A stretch of 16,781 bases of DNA from Chloroflexota bacterium (lineage in GTDB: Bacteria; Chloroflexota; Anaerolineae; B4-G1). Below the pieces are notes generated by a model, which saw nothing but the letters and a program-made list of their open reading frames with translations, had not been told where the DNA came from and did not search any database. Shown one piece after another: positions 1 to 7,800 of the stretch; positions within the stretch are counted from its first letter, which is position 1, and every line of letters starts with the position of its first letter. The DNA lies in contig JAAEPW010000489.1 of NCBI GenBank assembly GCA_024232355.1, forward strand, positions 1-16,781, read 5' to 3'. A program made the translations under genes and the position numbers.

Positions 1-1
1 C

Positions 2-2491
2 GAGACCCAACGCTCTGAGCGCGACTGGCAGGCCAACCCGACCGTGCTCAGCGGTGACATTGATGGCAATGACACCACCGACACGAACGGGGTTGTCACC
101 GACACGGCCAATATCACGGGCACAAACAGTTATCATGTGGTCACTGGCAATGATGCTGACACCAACAGCGTGCTGGATGGCTTTCACATTACGGCGGGAG
201 ATGCCACAAATGGTCTCTGGTCTTCAAACTACCCGGACGAACCAACTAGTGGCGGCGGTATGTACAACTATGATGGCAGCGCAACATTGACCCAGCTCAT
301 CTTTTCCGGCAACCTGGGGGATGGCGGCGGCGGCATGTATAACACTGGGGGGGCGTCACAGTTCATAACTGTCACTTTTATCAACAATTCAAGCACGGGG
401 TCCGGTGGCGGGCTGGCTACCTACGATAACAATCCAATATTGCAAAACGTGGTTTTCTCTGGCAATGCGGCTACGGCGGACGGTGGGGGGCTATTCTCTG
501 ATGGTTCTCCAACGCTTACAAACGTCATCTTTTCTGGCAACGTAGCCGGCAGCTCTGGCGGCGGAATAATGAATGATGGCAGTGGCCTGTCGCTGATCAA
601 TGTATCACTATCTGGCAATCGGGCCAATAGTGGCGGCGGGATATACAACAATTACAGCAACTCGAGCGTGTATAACAGCATCCTGTGGAACAACCAGGAT
701 AGCAGCGGCACGGGAACCATTACGGCCACCATTTATAATAACAACAGCGCCATCACGCTGACCCACAGCCTGGTGCAGGGCAGCGGCGGCAGTGGGAGTT
801 GGATTGCAGATACCAATTATGTGGACGGCGGCGGCAACCTGGACACGGACCCGTGGTTTGTGACGCCGGTCTCCCCCACCACCGCGCCCACCACCACCGG
901 CAATCTGCGCCTGCAAAGCGTTTCCCCAGCCATTGATGTCGGCGACAATCAATACATCACTACGACCACCGATTTGGACGGCAACCCGAGGGTTGCCGAT
1001 GGCGATTGGAGCAACACGGCCACAGTGGATATGGGCGCTTATGAATACCAGCAGCCTTGCCCCACTGGTCCGGCCGTGCGTGTGGATCAAACCACGCCCA
1101 CCCCTGGCCTGGGGGAAACCTGGGCAAGCGCTGTCCTCAATCCGCAAAATGGGCTGGCAATCGCTGTTGGCTGTAGCGGCATCACGGAAATATGGGTGGC
1201 CACCGGGGTGTACACGCCAGGGGCGAACGTGACGGACACCTTCCAATTGCTGGATGATGTGGCGCTCTATGGCGGCTTTGCTGGGGTGGAGAGCGAGCGG
1301 AACGCTCGTGATCCACACGCCAACCCCACCGTGCTCTCCGGCGACATCGCCGGGGACGACACCACCAACGCCAATGGCGTGGTGACGGCCACAGCCAACA
1401 TCTCTGGCACAAACAGCTACCACGTGGTGACCGGCAGCGGGGTGACCGTCACCGCCCGATTGGACGGCTTTAGCATCACCGCCGGGCAAGCAAATGGCGG
1501 TTGGGTTAATCCCTGCGGACCAGCGTGTGGCGGGGGGATGTACAATGAAAGCGGCAGCCCGACCCTGGCCAACCTGAGCTTCTCCGGCAATTGGGCCGGC
1601 TACGAAGGCGGCGGGATATACAACCGGGACAACAGCAGCCCAGGCCTGACGAAGGTGAGCTTTTCCGGCAATACGGCCAACAATGGCGGCGGCGGGATGT
1701 ACAATTACAACAACAGCAGCCCAGGCCTGATGGATGTGAGCTTTTCCGACAATTCGGCCAACAATGGCGGCGGGATGTACAACTACAACGCCAGCCCAAT
1801 AGTGATACAAGCGCATATCTTTGGCAATTCGGCGACCAACTCTGGCGGCGGGATGTACAATTACAACAACAGCAACCCCAGTCTGGTCAATGTGAGCTTC
1901 TCTGGTAATTCGGCTGCCAACGGCGGCGGGATGTGCAACTTTCTCAGCAGCAGCCCCAGCCTGACGAATATCAGCTTCTCCGGCAACTCGGCTGACGACG
2001 GCGGTGGGATGTACAATTATGGCAGCAACCCCAATCTGACCAATATCAGCTTTTCCGGCAATTTGGCCGACTATGGCGGCGGTATGTACAATCGCTCCAA
2101 CAGTGCCCCGCAAGTTTATAACAGCGTGCTATGGAACAACCAGGATAGCAGCGGGGTGGGCACAATCACGGCCACCATTTATAATGACCGCAGCGCCATC
2201 ACGCTGACCCACAGCCTGGTGCAGGGCAGCGGCGGCAGCGCCAACTGGACGACAAAGCCCAGTTTTGTGGACGGCGGCAACAACATCGACGCCGACCCGC
2301 TCTTTGCCACGCCCATCTCTCCCACCACTGCTCCCACCACTACTGGCGATTTGCACTTGCTGCCCGGCAGCCCGGCCATAGACAGCGGCCTAAACAGCGC
2401 CATCACCGCCACCACTGCCCTGGATGGCAACGTGCGCATCCAGGATGGGGATGCGGATGGCACTGCCACGGTGGATATGGGCGCTTATGAA
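2..2491 (+). repeat. Two tandem beta-helix modules (duplicated)
   Basis: Module 1 (about 2-1045, left-truncated) and module 2 (about 1058-2491) are copies of each other. NPTVLSGDI is encoded at 35 and again at 1322. The VDMGAYE ending is encoded by the same 21 bases at 1025-1045 and 2471-2491. The segment 670-792 is closely matched at 2116-2238. The offset grows from 1287 to 1446, so module 2 carries about 159 bp more, roughly two extra helix coils. The copies therefore arose by segmental duplication followed by gain or loss of coils. Confidence 0.85.
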
Positions 2492-4519
2492 GCCCCGACG
2501 CACTATCGCCTGACGGTGGCCAAAGCGGGGAACGGCGCCGGACAGGTGAGCGGCCAGCCAGCCGGGATCGACTGCGGCTTGACCTGCACGCTGGTCCTGG
2601 AACAACACAGCGCCATCACCCTGAGCGCTGCGGCGGATAGCGGGTCTACCTTTACAGAGTGGAGCGGCGCGGGATGCAGCGGCACGGGCGATTGTGTGGT
2701 CACGATGGACGCGGCCACACAGGTCACGGCCACCTTCACCCTCAACACCTACACCCTGGACGTAAGCAAGGACGGCGACGGCGGCGGCACAGTCAGCAGC
2801 ACACCGTCCGGCATCGACTGCGGCGTGACTTGCACACAGGACTATGACTATGGCACGGTGGTCACCCTCACGGCGGCGGCCGACCCCGGCTCCACCTTTA
2901 CCAGTTGGAGCGGCACGGGATGCAGCGGTGCGGGCGATTGTGTGGTGACGATGGACGCGGCCAAACAGGTCACGGCCACCTTTACCCTCGTCCCGATTGG
3001 CAGCCACGCGCTGACGGTGCTCAAGGACGGCGATGGCGGCGGCATAGTCAGCAGCACGCCGGCGGGCATCAACTGCGGCACGGACTGTAGCGAAATCTTT
3101 ATCGAGAGCACAACGGTCACGCTCACGGCGATGGCCAGCGGCAACTCCACCTTTGACAGTTGGAGCGGCGCGGGATGCAGCGGTGCGGGTGACTGTGTGG
3201 TCACGATGGACGCGGCCAAACAGGTCACGGCTACCTTTACCCTCAATACCTACACCCTTGACGTGAGCAAGGACGGCAGCGGCAGCGGTACAGTCAGCAG
3301 CACACCGTCTGGCATCGACTGCGGCGTGAGTTGCACACAGGACTATGTCCACGGCACGTTGGTCACGCTCACAGTGGTGGCCGACAGCGGCTCCACCTTC
3401 ACCAGTTGGAGCGGCGCGGGATGCAGCGGCGCGGGCGATTGTGTGGTCACGATGGACGCGGCCAAACAAGTCACGGCTACGTTTACCCTCATCCCGGCTG
3501 GCAGCCACGCGCTGACGGTGCTCAAGGACGGCGATGGCGGCGGCATAGTCAGCAGCACGCCGGCGGGCATCAACTGCGGCACGGACTGTAGCGAAATCTT
3601 TATCGAGGGCACAACGGTCACGCTCACGGCGATGGCCAGCGGCAACGCGACCTTTGGCGGTTGGAGCGGGGCCGGGTGCGGCGGCACTGCTGACTGTGTG
3701 GTCACGATGGACGCGGCCAAACAGGTCACGGCCACGTTCACCCTCAACACCTACACCACCCTCGACGTGCTCAAGGACGGCGACGGCGGCGGCACAGTCA
3801 GCAGCACACGGCCCGGCATCGACTGCGGCGCGGATTGCACGCAGGACTATATCCACGGCACGGTGGTCACGCTCACGGTAGTGGCCGACAGCGATTCTAC
3901 CTTTAGCGGTTGGAGCGGGGCCGGGTGCGGCGGACTGGACGACTGTGTGGTCACGATGGACGCCAGCAAGACCGTCACCGCTGCCTTTGACCTGCTGCCG
4001 GTCGTACCCACCACCTACACGCTGACCCTCGCGACAGACGGCACGGGCAGCGGGTCGGTGACGCCAGACCCGGTCGGCACGTTGCTGCTGTCCGGTTGGC
4101 TCTACGAGCAGGGCGCTGTTGTTACACTGACCGCTGTGCCAGCCCTCGGCTCTTACTTTGGCGGCTGGACAGGCGATCTGCTCACCGCCGATAGCATAGA
4201 AAACCTCGTGATGGATGGCAACAAGCAAGTCACCGCGACCTTTAGCACCGAGCCGCCCGTCACCTACACCCTGACCGTGCAAACAGTCGGAAATGGCTCA
4301 GTGAGTCCGGCGGGCGGGACGTACATCTCTGGGACCGCCGTCATCCTGATGGCCACACCAGACACCGGTTGGCAGTTCGAAGGTTGGAGCGGTGACGTGG
4401 TTAGCACGAACAACCCGCTCAACGTCACAATGACACGGGATGTGAGTGTCACAGCGACCTTTAACCAAAGCGGCGGCTACGATTATATCTATTTGCCTCT
4501 GCTGCTCAGGAACGGGTAG
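2..4519 (+). CDS. Secreted beta-helix / InlB-B-repeat surface protein, 5' end missing
   Basis: The frame is open from the left edge (codon at 2-4) to TAG at 4517-4519, giving 1505 residues; the true start lies outside. A GTG at 44 is not the start, because the residues before it match the equivalent place in the second module (ESERN..ANPTVLSGDI). Residues 1-348 and about 352-830 are two homologous right-handed parallel beta-helix modules, with GGGMYN turns and SFSGN strands. Each ends in a choice-of-anchor-Q-like motif (DLDGN.R....VDMGAYE). Residues 835-1489 form eight InlB-B-like 'bacterial repeat' domains with W-S-G-x-G and VTATF signatures. The protein ends in YDYIYLPLLLRNG, a tail I associate with exported Chloroflexota proteins. 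No catalytic residues were recognised. The likely role is an extracellular adhesin or polysaccharide-binding protein. Function is inferred; domain calls are fairly firm. Large antisense frames here are composition shadows. Confidence 0.9.
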   Translation, partial: ETQRSERDWQANPTVLSGDIDGNDTTDTNGVVTDTANITGTNSYHVVTGNDADTNSVLDGFHITAGDATNGLWSSNYPDEPTSGGGMYNYDGSATLTQLIFSGNLGDGGGGMYNTGGASQFITVTFINNSSTGSGGGLATYDNNPILQNVVFSGNAATADGGGLFSDGSPTLTNVIFSGNVAGSSGGGIMNDGSGLSLINVSLSGNRANSGGGIYNNYSNSSVYNSILWNNQDSSGTGTITATIYNNNSAITLTHSLVQGSGGSGSWIADTNYVDGGGNLDTDPWFVTPVSPTTAPTTTGNLRLQSVSPAIDVGDNQYITTTTDLDGNPRVADGDWSNTATVDMGAYEYQQPCPTGPAVRVDQTTPTPGLGETWASAVLNPQNGLAIAVGCSGITEIWVATGVYTPGANVTDTFQLLDDVALYGGFAGVESERNARDPHANPTVLSGDIAGDDTTNANGVVTATANISGTNSYHVVTGSGVTVTARLDGFSITAGQANGGWVNPCGPACGGGMYNESGSPTLANLSFSGNWAGYEGGGIYNRDNSSPGLTKVSFSGNTANNGGGGMYNYNNSSPGLMDVSFSDNSANNGGGMYNYNASPIVIQAHIFGNSATNSGGGMYNYNNSNPSLVNVSFSGNSAANGGGMCNFLSSSPSLTNISFSGNSADDGGGMYNYGSNPNLTNISFSGNLADYGGGMYNRSNSAPQVYNSVLWNNQDSSGVGTITATIYNDRSAITLTHSLVQGSGGSANWTTKPSFVDGGNNIDADPLFATPISPTTAPTTTGDLHLLPGSPAIDSGLNSAITATTALDGNVRIQDGDADGTATVDMGAYEAPTHYRLTVAKAGNGAGQVSGQPAGIDCGLTCTLVLEQHSAITLSAAADSGSTFTEWSGAGCSGTGDCVVTMDAATQVTATFTLNTYTLDVSKDGDGGGTVSSTPSGIDCGVTCTQDYDYGTVVTLTAAADPGSTFTSWSGTGCSGAGDCVVTMDAAKQVTATFTLVPIGSHALTVLKDGDGGGIVSSTPAGINCGTDCSEIFIESTTVTLTAMASGNSTFDSWSGAGCSGAGDCVVTMDAAKQVTATFTLNTYTLDVSKDGSGSGTVSSTPSGIDCGVSCTQDYVHGTLVTLTVVADSGSTFTSWSGAGCSGAGDCVVTMDAAKQVTATFTLIPAGSHALTVLKDGDGGGIVSSTPAGINCGTDCSEIFIEGTTVTLTAMASGNATFGGWSGAGCGGTADCVVTMDAAKQVTATFTLNTYTTLDVLKDGDGGGTVSSTRPGIDCGADCTQDYIHGTVVTLTVVADSDSTFSGWSGAGCGGLDDCVVTMDASKTVTAAFDLLPVVPTTYTLTLATDGTGSGSVTPDPVGTLLLSGWLYEQGAVVTLTAVPALGSYFGGWTGDLLTADSIENLVMDGNKQVTATFSTEPPVTYTLTVQTVGNGSVSPAGGTYISGTAVILMATPDTGWQFEGWSGDVVSTNNPLNVTMTRDVSVTATFNQSGGYDYIYLPLLLRNG
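1533..2106 (+). repeat. Short in-frame beta-helix coil repeats (about 75-84 bp)
   Basis: About seven or eight consecutive coils of 25-28 residues follow the pattern GGGMYN-Y/N-rich turn-SP.L.NVSFSGNSA. The DNA is also alike: GGCGGCGGGATGTACAA-type blocks recur. Each coil would add one rung to a right-handed parallel beta-helix with Asn/Ser/Gly turns. The corresponding part of module 1 (about 256-650) is more diverged. Confidence 0.8.
2504..4468 (+). repeat. Eight InlB-B-like bacterial repeat domains
   Basis: The units are approximately 2504-2743, 2744-2989, 2990-3244, 3245-3490, 3491-3745, 3746-3994, 3995-4246 and 4247-4468. Units 1-6 share LTV.K.G.G.G.VSS.P.GI.CG..C and GWSGAGC.G..DCVVTMDA.KQVTATFTL, with four cysteines each. 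Units 7 and 8 keep the fold signature (F.GW.GD, VTATF) but have no cysteine. Units 2, 4, 6 and units 3, 5 form two alternating subtypes. The family is common in exported bacterial proteins, usually as stalk or spacer modules. Confidence 0.88.
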
Positions 4520-4530
4520 CGCAGCGGCGT

Positions 4531-4565
4531 CAGGTGCGACGCACCTCTGAGGTGCGTCGCACCTG
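4531..4565. repeat. Perfect 16-bp palindrome with nested half-palindromes
   Basis: The left arm CAGGTGCGACGCACCT (4531-4546) and right arm AGGTGCGTCGCACCTG (4550-4565) are exact reverse complements around the loop CTG. Each arm is itself a palindrome, GGTGCG-N-CGCACC, so the element can fold as one long hairpin or two small ones. It starts 12 bases after the first gene's stop codon. No T-run follows, so it is not a standard intrinsic terminator. It may stabilise the 3' end of the mRNA or be a REP-type dispersed repeat. Confidence 0.75.
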
Positions 4566-4677
4566 CCTGATGGGAAAAAAGACGATGAACGAAAAATCAA
4601 CCTGCAAGCATTATCTCTTGGCCTTGGCGCTGCCCATTCCAGCGCCAGCCCAAAGGTCAAGCGCCGCTCTGACTGCT

Positions 4678-4723
4678 CAAAAAAAGTACAGTCTTGTTTT
4701 CCCACAAGACTGTACTTTATTTG
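4678..4723. terminator. Bidirectional intrinsic-terminator-like hairpin
   Basis: The arms AAAGTACAGTCTTG (4683-4696) and CAAGACTGTACTTT (4705-4718) are perfect complements. T4697-A4704 adds one pair inside. After one A-A mismatch, four more outer pairs join 4678-4681 to 4720-4723. A-rich sequence on the left and TTTATTT on the right give a U-tract in both transcription directions. It would end transcription of the first gene and insulate the second. The stem is only moderately GC-rich. Confidence 0.65.
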
Positions 4724-4735
4724 CACTATAGTACA

Positions 4736-4764
4736 GTGACGCCGCCCCGATTTTCTGGTATACT
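4736..4764 (+). promoter_or_regulatory. Extended -10 promoter for the giant LamG/FG-GAP gene
   Basis: TATACT at 4759-4764 matches the sigma-70 -10 box at five of six bases and is preceded by TGG (4756-4758), the extended -10 motif. GTGACG at 4736-4741 is a weak -35 box (four of six) at a 17-bp spacing. The predicted transcript start is near 4771, giving a leader of about 120 nt. No other candidate in the region is as good. Confidence 0.6.
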
Positions 4765-4770
4765 TTGGGA

Positions 4771-4827
4771 GTGTGGGTTTAACCAGGCGCTCAAAAGCGG
4801 CTTGCGATGCTGCATAAAAACCCACAC
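4771..4827 (+). promoter_or_regulatory. 5' leader stem-loop at the predicted transcript start
   Basis: GTGTGGGTTT (4771-4780) and AAACCCACAC (4818-4827) are perfect 10-bp complements enclosing 37 nt. A small inner hairpin, CGCT-CAAA-AGCG (4788-4799), lies inside. The outer stem begins where transcription should start, so it could protect the mRNA 5' end. It resembles no riboswitch I know. The ribosome binding site lies outside the stem. Confidence 0.45.
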
Positions 4828-4879
4828 CACTGCACGGCGACCGAATCCGGCTGATTGGCGAAAGCAAACTTACAAATGA

Positions 4880-4887
4880 GGGAGGAG
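4880..4887 (+). promoter_or_regulatory. Shine-Dalgarno sequence deciding between two ATGs
   Basis: GGGAGGAG is a near-perfect anti-SD match. ATG 4889 would sit only 3 nt after GGAGG, whereas the adjacent in-frame ATG 4892 sits 6 nt after it, a more usual spacing. I therefore prefer 4892; the choice changes the protein by one Met. Confidence 0.75.
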
Positions 4888-4891
4888 CATG

Positions 4892-7800
4892 ATGAAACAC
4901 ACACGCAATTCAGGAATCAAAAACAACGCTTCACGATGGTACGCACTCTTGGCCTTGGTGGGACTGCTGACGATGATCCTTTGGCCCACTGCGGCCGCGG
5001 CCATCCCCCTCACCGACGCTGAAGAACTGGAACAAGCCTGGGAATACGCCGCCGACGTTGGCGTCTATCGCTACCAGAGCACCGCCCTGCAAACGATCCA
5101 CCCCACCGAAAAGCTGGTCAACGTGGGCCGCAGCAGCAAGACCGAGCGCATAACGGTCGCCGGAGCGATGGACCGCCCCAACAACACGATGGAGATGGTT
5201 ATCCAGGGAGATAGGACCATCGAACTCAAGATGGTGGACGGCGTCAGCTTTGGCCGGGTGAACGCGCAGGATGAGTGGGCACAGGTCGAAAACCAAAGCG
5301 ACTTTTTTGCCCCTGGCGGCGATCCGCTGGGCTATCTGAACGCGGCGGAGAATATACAAGAGGCAGGAGGCAGGGGGCAGGATTCGGAGAGCGGCGATCC
5401 GGACTTGGATACGGTGCTGGCTAATCCGTACTCTTTATTGCGTGGTGAGTATTCTGTTTATACGTTTGATCTGAATGGGCCAAAGTATGCGCGCTTTATG
5501 CGCGACCAACTGGAAGAACACCTGCACCGCACGGGTGAACTGCCGTCAGGTATGGAACTGAGCACGGCCGATATATACATGGGTATGCAAGGGCACGGCG
5601 AAATCTGGCTCGACGCCGAGAACAACCTGCCCGTGCGCCAGATCATCCACCTCGAATTCCCCCCGGATCAGAACGCCCTGGAATGGGTCGATGCCGACCT
5701 CACCACCGATTTTTCGGGGTGGGATGAGGGACTGACGGCCAGAAATCAGGGCGCTGTGGCCCTGGCCCGCTTGCGAGAAAATCCCACCGCCTTGTTTACT
5801 GATCCCCAATCCCTACTTCCCAATTCCGGCTTTTTGACTCCCGCAGCCATACGGCAATTTGCCTTTACTATGAGCTTGAGCTTGCTCGTCATCGGGCTGG
5901 TGGCTTTGCTCGTCACCTACCGCCGCTCCCCGAAACTCTACACCGCTATCGCCCTGTCGTTGATCCTTTCGATGGTGGGCACGCCCTTGATGCAATCGAA
6001 CCAGGTCTATGGGTTTTACGAGCGGCAGGCCACCCGCCAACTCGAGCATGAGCAGACGATTGAACAAGAAAACCAGCAGCAAGCAATGCTGGCAGAGATA
6101 TCAGGCCGCAACTTTGATCCACATAAAAATCCACTAAACCAGGAAGCCTCGGAATCTGATTCCGCGATATCCAACATCCAACCCTCCTCCCCCTCCATCA
6201 CCACTACCATCGCCGCTTGCGCCGCCGCCACCGACACCGACACCGACGGCGATGGCCTAACCGACCCCGTGGAATGTTTCAAGCTGGGCACCTTGCCCGA
6301 TGACCCTGACACCGATGACGACGGCATCATAGACGGCCTTGAAGTGGCCGGTTTTCAAGGCGCGAACGGCGTCTGGTGGTATCTGGACCCAATCAATCCC
6401 GATAGCAATGGCGATGGCCTGCCGGACAGCCTGGAATGTCCGGCCCTGACTGGAATTTCAGCGATCACCAACACAACCACCATCTGCCAAGACATTGACG
6501 GCGATGGAACCCCCGATGTGTACGATTACGATGATGACGGCGATGGCGTGCCGGATAGCACCGATTCCTCGCCCCACTATACCGGTGGTTTGACCAGCAA
6601 TTCCCAGGGTCAGTTCAACCTCTCGCTGAACGGCTATGCCACAGGCACGCCGCGTTTGCTCACGGTCAATTTTGAGATACGCCCCACAACCTACGAGCAT
6701 CTCTATTACACCAACAACGTCCTGGATTGGCCCGACGGTGATAAAGAAGGCCAAGTCACACGGGTCTATACCAACACCTTTTATGATACAGGGGCCATCG
6801 GCGCTAGAACAGACTATGGGGATATGATGACCACGCCGCTGCTAGAGATTGAAATCCCGGCCCCGACTGCAAATGCGAGCAATCCCTCCGGCGGCTTGCC
6901 GGTCAAATCGAGCTTTGTAGGAGGGGCAGGCGCCATTACAAGCACCACCCCCATTACAGCCTGGGTAGATCAAGACATTTTGGATGAATATAACATCAGT
7001 GTCAGTCAGGCTAACAATGGCAAGTTGTACGCTTATGTTCCCTTGTTGCAGTTAAAAGATAGAGTGGGCGATACACCGGTGGCCTGGGCCGGGCAGATGG
7101 CTTACTGGCCTGGAAGCGCCAATTGGGGCGATAATCACCAGGTGAGATTGGTGTGGATGGTGACCGCGCTGCTTGATTCTTGCAACACCTCTGATAAGCC
7201 GGATAATTTCACCGTTGAGGCATGGTGCGCCAACCTCAGCTATACAAAGAGTCCCACCGAAACCATTCAAGTCTGGACCACCGAAAAAAAGGCCATCAAG
7301 ACCTATTATGAAGACTTTTACCTGACCGGTATGGCCGTGCGGGAAGATTATGGCCTGGACCTGGCCATCATGGCCCAAAACAACGCGCTCAGCACCGACT
7401 ATGAAAATTACCTGTGGCATCTGAGCAATGGTTTGCAAGTCACCTTTGGCGCAGGGCAACAGGTGGCTAACAACCGCCGCTTTGATATAAACGAAATCAA
7501 CCGCCGCTTTGGCAGCACCAGTACAGCGAGCACCACCGAACGCTGGGGGCTGCCCGCCAACACCTTCTCCATCGCCAGGGGCAGTTATGCAAACCAGGCC
7601 GCCGGCCTGACAGATATGGTCAAGAACCTGATCCCCAATATCTTGACCACAACCTATGCCAGCGCGACCAGCGGCATGTCGGTCACGCTTTTGATGGCCC
7701 GGGAGGAAACCTACAAATCAACCCTGTTAAGAAACAACAACACAGACTTTATCTATGATCAAGGCACGGCCACACTGGCAGTCACATTAGGCTCTTTGGT

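Larger units (their letters stand above)
4520..4888. other. Intergenic region between the two giant genes
   Basis: The 369 bp hold a palindromic hairpin (4531-4565), a terminator-like hairpin (4678-4723), a promoter (4736-4764), a structured leader (4771-4827) and the ribosome binding site of the second gene. Bases 4566-4677 show no convincing feature. A short frame from ATG 4570 to TAG 4731 has a Lys-rich start and a short hydrophobic run, but it lacks a ribosome binding site and runs through the terminator hairpin. Confidence 0.8.

Noticed and set aside
1533..2106. Regularly spaced repeats that could suggest a CRISPR-like or VNTR array
   Set aside because: The spacing follows protein coils in one open frame, repeats are imperfect, and the between-repeat sequence also encodes conserved strand residues.
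608..2113. 501-codon open frame on the minus strand
   Set aside because: It is exactly antisense to the beta-helix coils, is made of monotonous Ala/Val/His/Gly repeats, and has no ribosome binding site or recognisable fold. The plus-strand frame has clear domains.
2390..4282. 630-codon open frame on the minus strand
   Set aside because: A shadow of the InlB-B-like repeats: its own repeats mirror the 240-255-bp units, and its composition is rich in Ala, Arg, His and Asp without domain signatures.
4570..4731. Small plus-strand frame with MNEKSTCKHYLLALAL-like start
   Set aside because: It resembles a signal peptide only briefly, lacks a Shine-Dalgarno sequence, and ends inside sequence best explained as a terminator hairpin. 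A decayed leader fragment is possible but unsupported.
4889..4891. First of two adjacent ATGs as start of the giant gene
   Set aside because: The spacing to GGAGG is only 3 nt; the next ATG at 4892 has a 6-nt spacing. The difference is one residue and cannot be settled from sequence.
4298..4900. 200-codon minus-strand frame crossing the intergenic region
   Set aside because: It overlaps the end of the first gene, both hairpins, the promoter and the start of the second gene. No domain or conserved start is visible.
5801..5828. CCCAATCC...TTCCCAATTCC run resembling short tandem heptamers
   Set aside because: Only two imperfect CCCAAT units are present, and it reads as an ordinary linker before the first membrane helix.
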